Origin: Bacteroidota bacterium
GTDB lineage: Bacteria; Bacteroidota; Bacteroidia; Flavobacteriales; Flavobacteriaceae
Length of the DNA: 9,755 nt
Direction of reading: 5' to 3'
NCBI GenBank assembly: GCA_022601215.1
Contig: JAHZIZ010000411.1
Coordinates: 1 to 9,755 of the forward strand
The notes beneath the pieces were generated by a model. The model did no database searches. It saw only the letters and a program-made list of their open reading frames with translations, and was not told where the DNA came from. Position 1 is the stretch's first letter. Each line of letters opens with the position of its first letter. Shown piece after piece: positions 7,570 to 9,755 of this stretch. The translations under genes were made by a program, and so were the position numbers.

Positions 7570-8985
7570 ATGAAAACATTACAAATAAATAAACTATTCA
7601 TCTTAGCATTAGCAGTTTTTACCATTGCTTCATGTGTGCAAGACGATGAATTTAATGTACCTAATGTAAGTGGTACCGAACTTAACATTCCTGCTAGCCA
7701 GATCGTAACGATCAATGCGTTGCGTTCTGCCTTAGAGCAAGAGATTGCAGATAATGGAAATGAGACCTTAACTTTTGGTGAGGAATACGCGGATCAATAT
7801 TTAGAAGGGTATGTAGTATCTAGCGATGAAGAAGGAAATTTCTTTGAGGAAGTTGTATTGCAAGATGCACCTGCTAATCCAACAACTGGAGTGAAAGTAG
7901 TAATCGATGTGAATCCATTATTCTCTCGTTATAACTTTGGACGTAGAGTATATGTTAAATTAGAAGGATTAAGTGTTGGTTTCGATAGTGGCGTATTAGC
8001 CTTAGGAATTGAAAGTGCTGGAAGTATTGAACAATTGGCCGAGTCACAAGCAGATGAGTTTGTGTTAAGAGATGCAATGGTAGCTGAGATTACTCCATTA
8101 CCATTGAATATTTCCGATTTCTCTATGGAATTGACCAATCTTTATGTTCAGCTAAGTGATGTACAATTTAATCGCAATCAAGCCTTAGGTGACAACCCGC
8201 TAACGTATGCCGGTGAAGCTTCTGATGAATTTGATGGAGAACGCATTTTAGAGAGCTGTGGAGAAGGAACAAGTGTGATCTTTAGCACAAGTACCTTTGC
8301 AGACTTTAAGTCGCAAGAGCTGGCTTCTGGACGTGGAACTATAGACGGTATTTTAACGCTTAACTTTTTTGGTGAAGATTTTAATTTTGTTGTAAATGAT
8401 CTAAATGGGATCAATCTTAATGATGACAATCGTTGTGATCCAGATGTATACGAATGTAATGAGCCAAGTGGTGGCGGAGATGCCTTCTACGAAGAGAATT
8501 TCGAGCAATTTAACGCTATTGAAGATTATGTAAATGCGGGATGGACGAATGTAAATGCTAGCAACGCTACAGGTGAACTTTGGGAAATTGGAAACTTCAG
8601 TAATAATAATTACGCTCAGATCTCAGGATTTAATACTAGCGAAGACGAAATTAATACGTGGTTAGTAACTCCAGGAATTGATATGAGTGCAACGTCTATG
8701 GAAGAATTATTCTTCGATATCCAAGTGAATTTTGATAATGGAACGATCTTAACCGTGTTATTCTCTAATGACTTTACAGGGGATGTAACAACAGCAAATT
8801 GGTTCCAGTTAGACGCGGATATTCCAACAGGACCCTCAGGTGGATTTGGTGACTTTGAAGAAGTTGGACCCATCAACGTAGCTTGTGTAGAAGGAACGAT
8901 GCATGTAGCTTTCTTATATCAAGGAAGTGATCCGAGCGCAACAACTCGTTACCATATCGATAATATAAGCGTGACAGGAAACTAG
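7570..8985 (+). CDS. Surface lipoprotein with DUF5689 and choice-of-anchor J domains
   Basis: This 471-residue lipoprotein has a hydrophobic signal (9-20) leading to a lipobox IASC with Cys22 as the lipidated residue. The following VQDDE at +2 to +6 closely resembles the Bacteroidota lipoprotein export signal (QKDDE-type), predicting display on the cell surface. Residues ~38-285 form the DUF5689 region. It is beta-rich, with the family-like strings EGYVVSSDEEGNFFEEVVLQD and STSTFADF...GRGTIDGIL, which I read as OB-like. A linker with C289 and C296 (CDPDVYEC) leads to a choice-of-anchor J/cleaved-adhesin-like jelly roll at ~305-471 (AGWTNVNAS, WEIG, TWLVTPGIDMS, YHIDNISVTG). ATG 7570 is chosen over the TTG at 7546 because it gives a normal-length lipoprotein signal. 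It is co-transcribed with receptor 2, so a SusD-like ligand-capture role is likely but unproven. Confidence 0.88.
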   Translation: MKTLQINKLFILALAVFTIASCVQDDEFNVPNVSGTELNIPASQIVTINALRSALEQEIADNGNETLTFGEEYADQYLEGYVVSSDEEGNFFEEVVLQDAPANPTTGVKVVIDVNPLFSRYNFGRRVYVKLEGLSVGFDSGVLALGIESAGSIEQLAESQADEFVLRDAMVAEITPLPLNISDFSMELTNLYVQLSDVQFNRNQALGDNPLTYAGEASDEFDGERILESCGEGTSVIFSTSTFADFKSQELASGRGTIDGILTLNFFGEDFNFVVNDLNGINLNDDNRCDPDVYECNEPSGGGDAFYEENFEQFNAIEDYVNAGWTNVNASNATGELWEIGNFSNNNYAQISGFNTSEDEINTWLVTPGIDMSATSMEELFFDIQVNFDNGTILTVLFSNDFTGDVTTANWFQLDADIPTGPSGGFGDFEEVGPINVACVEGTMHVAFLYQGSDPSATTRYHIDNISVTGN

Positions 8986-9007
8986 TCTTTAGCTAATTGA
9001 AATATTG

Positions 9008-9037
9008 AAAACGCCCCGATAACTCGGGGCGTTTTTT
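9008..9037 (+). terminator. Intrinsic terminator of the receptor 2-lipoprotein operon
   Basis: The arms AAAACGCCCCGA (9008-9019) and TCGGGGCGTTTT (9024-9035) pair perfectly around a TAAC loop and run into T6 (9032-9037). The GC-rich core stands out from the AT-rich surroundings. It starts 22 bp after the lipoprotein stop. The 5' A-run is short, so it is mainly a plus-strand terminator. Confidence 0.93.
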
Positions 9038-9044
9038 GTTGCAT

Positions 9045-9052
9045 TAGTTTTG
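9045..9052 (+). promoter_or_regulatory. -7 element for the Crp/Fnr-family regulator gene
   Basis: TAGTTTTG is an exact TAnnTTTG match, 34 bp before the regulator ATG. It begins only 7 bp after the T-run of the preceding terminator. The -33 zone therefore falls within the 3' arm and loop of that hairpin, and no TTG is present there at 17-23 bp spacing. Confidence 0.55.
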
Positions 9053-9086
9053 GTAACTTTATGAAATTAATTGTCGCGTAGAACGT

Positions 9087-9710
9087 ATGAAAACTTCTTT
9101 TTTAGGAAAGTGCTTCCCGAGTCTCGAAACTAAGCTTTTGGCTGAGATCGAAACTCACTCAAAAATGGAGTTTTTTGGTGCAAGTGCAAGCGTTGTGAAG
9201 CAGGGGCAATACATTCGTTATTTACCTATTGTGGTTTCGGGTAGTGTAAAAGTATTTAGTGAAGAGGCCGATGCGCAATTTTTACTGTATCGTATCAATG
9301 CTGGAGCATCCTGTATCTATAGCTTTGCCCATACCTTTAATAAGGAGCCAACGGCTTTTTCTGCGGTAGCCGAATTGGATAGTGAATTGCTTATGCTACC
9401 CATTGATAAAGTAGCCAGGTGGTTGCGAACCTATCCGTCTTTTTCAAACTTGGTTCTTACAGATTATCAAAAGCATTATCAAGATTTACTAGACACCACA
9501 AAGCAAATAATTTGCTATCACTTGGATGAGCGACTCTTATTGTATCTAGTGGAGAAGTCCAAATTAGAGGGAAACAAACTTCTTTCTATTTCGCATCAGG
9601 AAATTGCTGATGATTTAGGGACTTCAAGAGAAGTGATCTCTAGACTCTTAAAAAAATTGAGCCTTCAGAAAAAGGTAAGTCAAGAAGGGAGAAAAATAAA
9701 AATTCACTAG
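9087..9710 (+). CDS. Crp/Fnr-family transcriptional regulator
   Basis: This 207-residue regulator has an N-terminal cyclic-nucleotide-binding-like beta-roll (~25-107; GSVKVFSEE, FSAVAELDSELLMLP), a long dimerisation helix (~108-140) and a C-terminal winged helix-turn-helix of HTH_Crp type (~143-207). The helix-turn-helix is SHQEIADDLGTSREVISRLL at 169-188. S180-R181-E182 and R186 align with the CRP recognition-helix residues that contact TGTGA (R180, E181, R185 in E. coli CRP). The ligand pocket region NAGASCIYSFAHTFNKEPTAFSAVAE lacks the cAMP signature (GE...RSA). Cysteines occur only at 9, 76 and 143, so there is no FNR-type N-terminal cluster. The signal it senses is unknown. The first ATG of the frame is used, after the promoter at 9045. 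A CRP-like palindrome lies directly downstream. Confidence 0.9.
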   Translation: MKTSFLGKCFPSLETKLLAEIETHSKMEFFGASASVVKQGQYIRYLPIVVSGSVKVFSEEADAQFLLYRINAGASCIYSFAHTFNKEPTAFSAVAELDSELLMLPIDKVARWLRTYPSFSNLVLTDYQKHYQDLLDTTKQIICYHLDERLLLYLVEKSKLEGNKLLSISHQEIADDLGTSREVISRLLKKLSLQKKVSQEGRKIKIH

Positions 9711-9726
9711 TGTAACATATGTCACT
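9711..9726. promoter_or_regulatory. Candidate Crp/Fnr-type operator palindrome downstream of the regulator gene
   Basis: TGTAA-CATATG-TCACT matches 8 of 10 defined bases of the CRP consensus TGTGA-N6-TCACA. The inner 14 bp (9712-9725) form an inverted repeat with one mismatched pair, centred on CATATG. It starts right after the regulator stop codon and probably belongs to the promoter of a gene to the right of the window. A TAGTTTTA string at 9748-9755, one base from TAnnTTTG, would put the palindrome centre about 40 bp before the transcription start. Confidence 0.5.
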
Positions 9727-9747
9727 GTTTTTAAGAAGGTAGGGTAT

Positions 9748-9755
9748 TAGTTTTA
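9748..9755 (+). promoter_or_regulatory. Possible -7 element at the window edge
   Basis: TAGTTTTA matches TAnnTTTG except for the last base and runs to the final base of the window. It resembles the element at 9045-9052 (both sit in ATTAGTTTT). With the palindrome 21 bp upstream, it could be the promoter of the next gene, but the downstream gene cannot be seen. Confidence 0.25.

Noticed and set aside
8178..8876. Two minus-strand open frames (83 and 86 codons) inside the DUF5689 lipoprotein gene
   Set aside because: Both are shadows of a clear coding gene, with no recognisable domains and no -7 element placed to express them.
307..8985. A classical polysaccharide utilisation locus (SusCD pair with glycosidases)
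   Set aside because: No SusD-family protein and no glycoside hydrolase or lyase is present. The lipoprotein is DUF5689/choice-of-anchor J, and the only enzyme is an EEP-fold phosphoester hydrolase.
9053..9070. GGTAACTTTATGAAATTA before the regulator gene as an autoregulatory operator
   Set aside because: Only one half-site (GTAAC) is present, with no matching inverted arm at 6-bp spacing, so it does not reach the standard of the palindrome at 9711-9726.
1..9755. Mobile elements, CRISPR arrays, tRNA or rRNA genes, phage defence genes
   Set aside because: I found no transposase or integrase coding, no regularly spaced repeats, no tRNA-like cloverleaf and no recognisable defence domains on either strand.

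Overview
This window comes from a member of the Bacteroidota, most probably a Flavobacteriaceae species. Four observations support this. The base composition is moderately AT-rich. There are two SusC/FecA-type TonB-dependent receptors with N-terminal carboxypeptidase-regulatory-like domains. A lipoprotein combines DUF5689 with a choice-of-anchor J module. Four clear promoters carry the Bacteroidota -7 element TAnnTTTG, with no Shine-Dalgarno sequences. There are no RNA genes, insertion sequences, CRISPR arrays or phage genes, so this looks like ordinary chromosome.

Layout from left to right: the last ~39 codons of an unrecognised gene (3-122); a promoter and TonB-dependent receptor 1 (307-2934) closed by a strong terminator; a small four-helix membrane protein (3067-3507); a perfect bidirectional terminator; a convergent gene for a secreted endonuclease/exonuclease/phosphatase-fold enzyme (4637-3579, minus strand); a 126-bp divergent promoter region; TonB-dependent receptor 2 (4764-7538) with its downstream surface lipoprotein (7570-8985), closed by a GC-rich terminator; and finally a Crp/Fnr-family regulator (9087-9710), followed by a CRP-like palindrome that probably controls the next gene outside the window.

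The most coherent functional unit is the divergon at 3579-8985. It holds a secreted EEP-fold hydrolase (nuclease or phosphatase type), a TonB-dependent outer-membrane importer and a lipoprotein with a surface-export signal. The arrangement resembles the SusC/SusD-plus-enzyme logic of polysaccharide utilisation loci, with a phosphoester hydrolase replacing the glycosidase. A plausible but untested role is capture and breakdown of extracellular nucleic acid or another phosphorylated compound for phosphate, nucleosides or carbon.

The second notable point is the regulator at the right end. It has CRP-type recognition-helix residues and lies next to a TGTAA-N6-TCACT palindrome. Its ligand-pocket region lacks both the classical cAMP signature and the FNR cysteine cluster.
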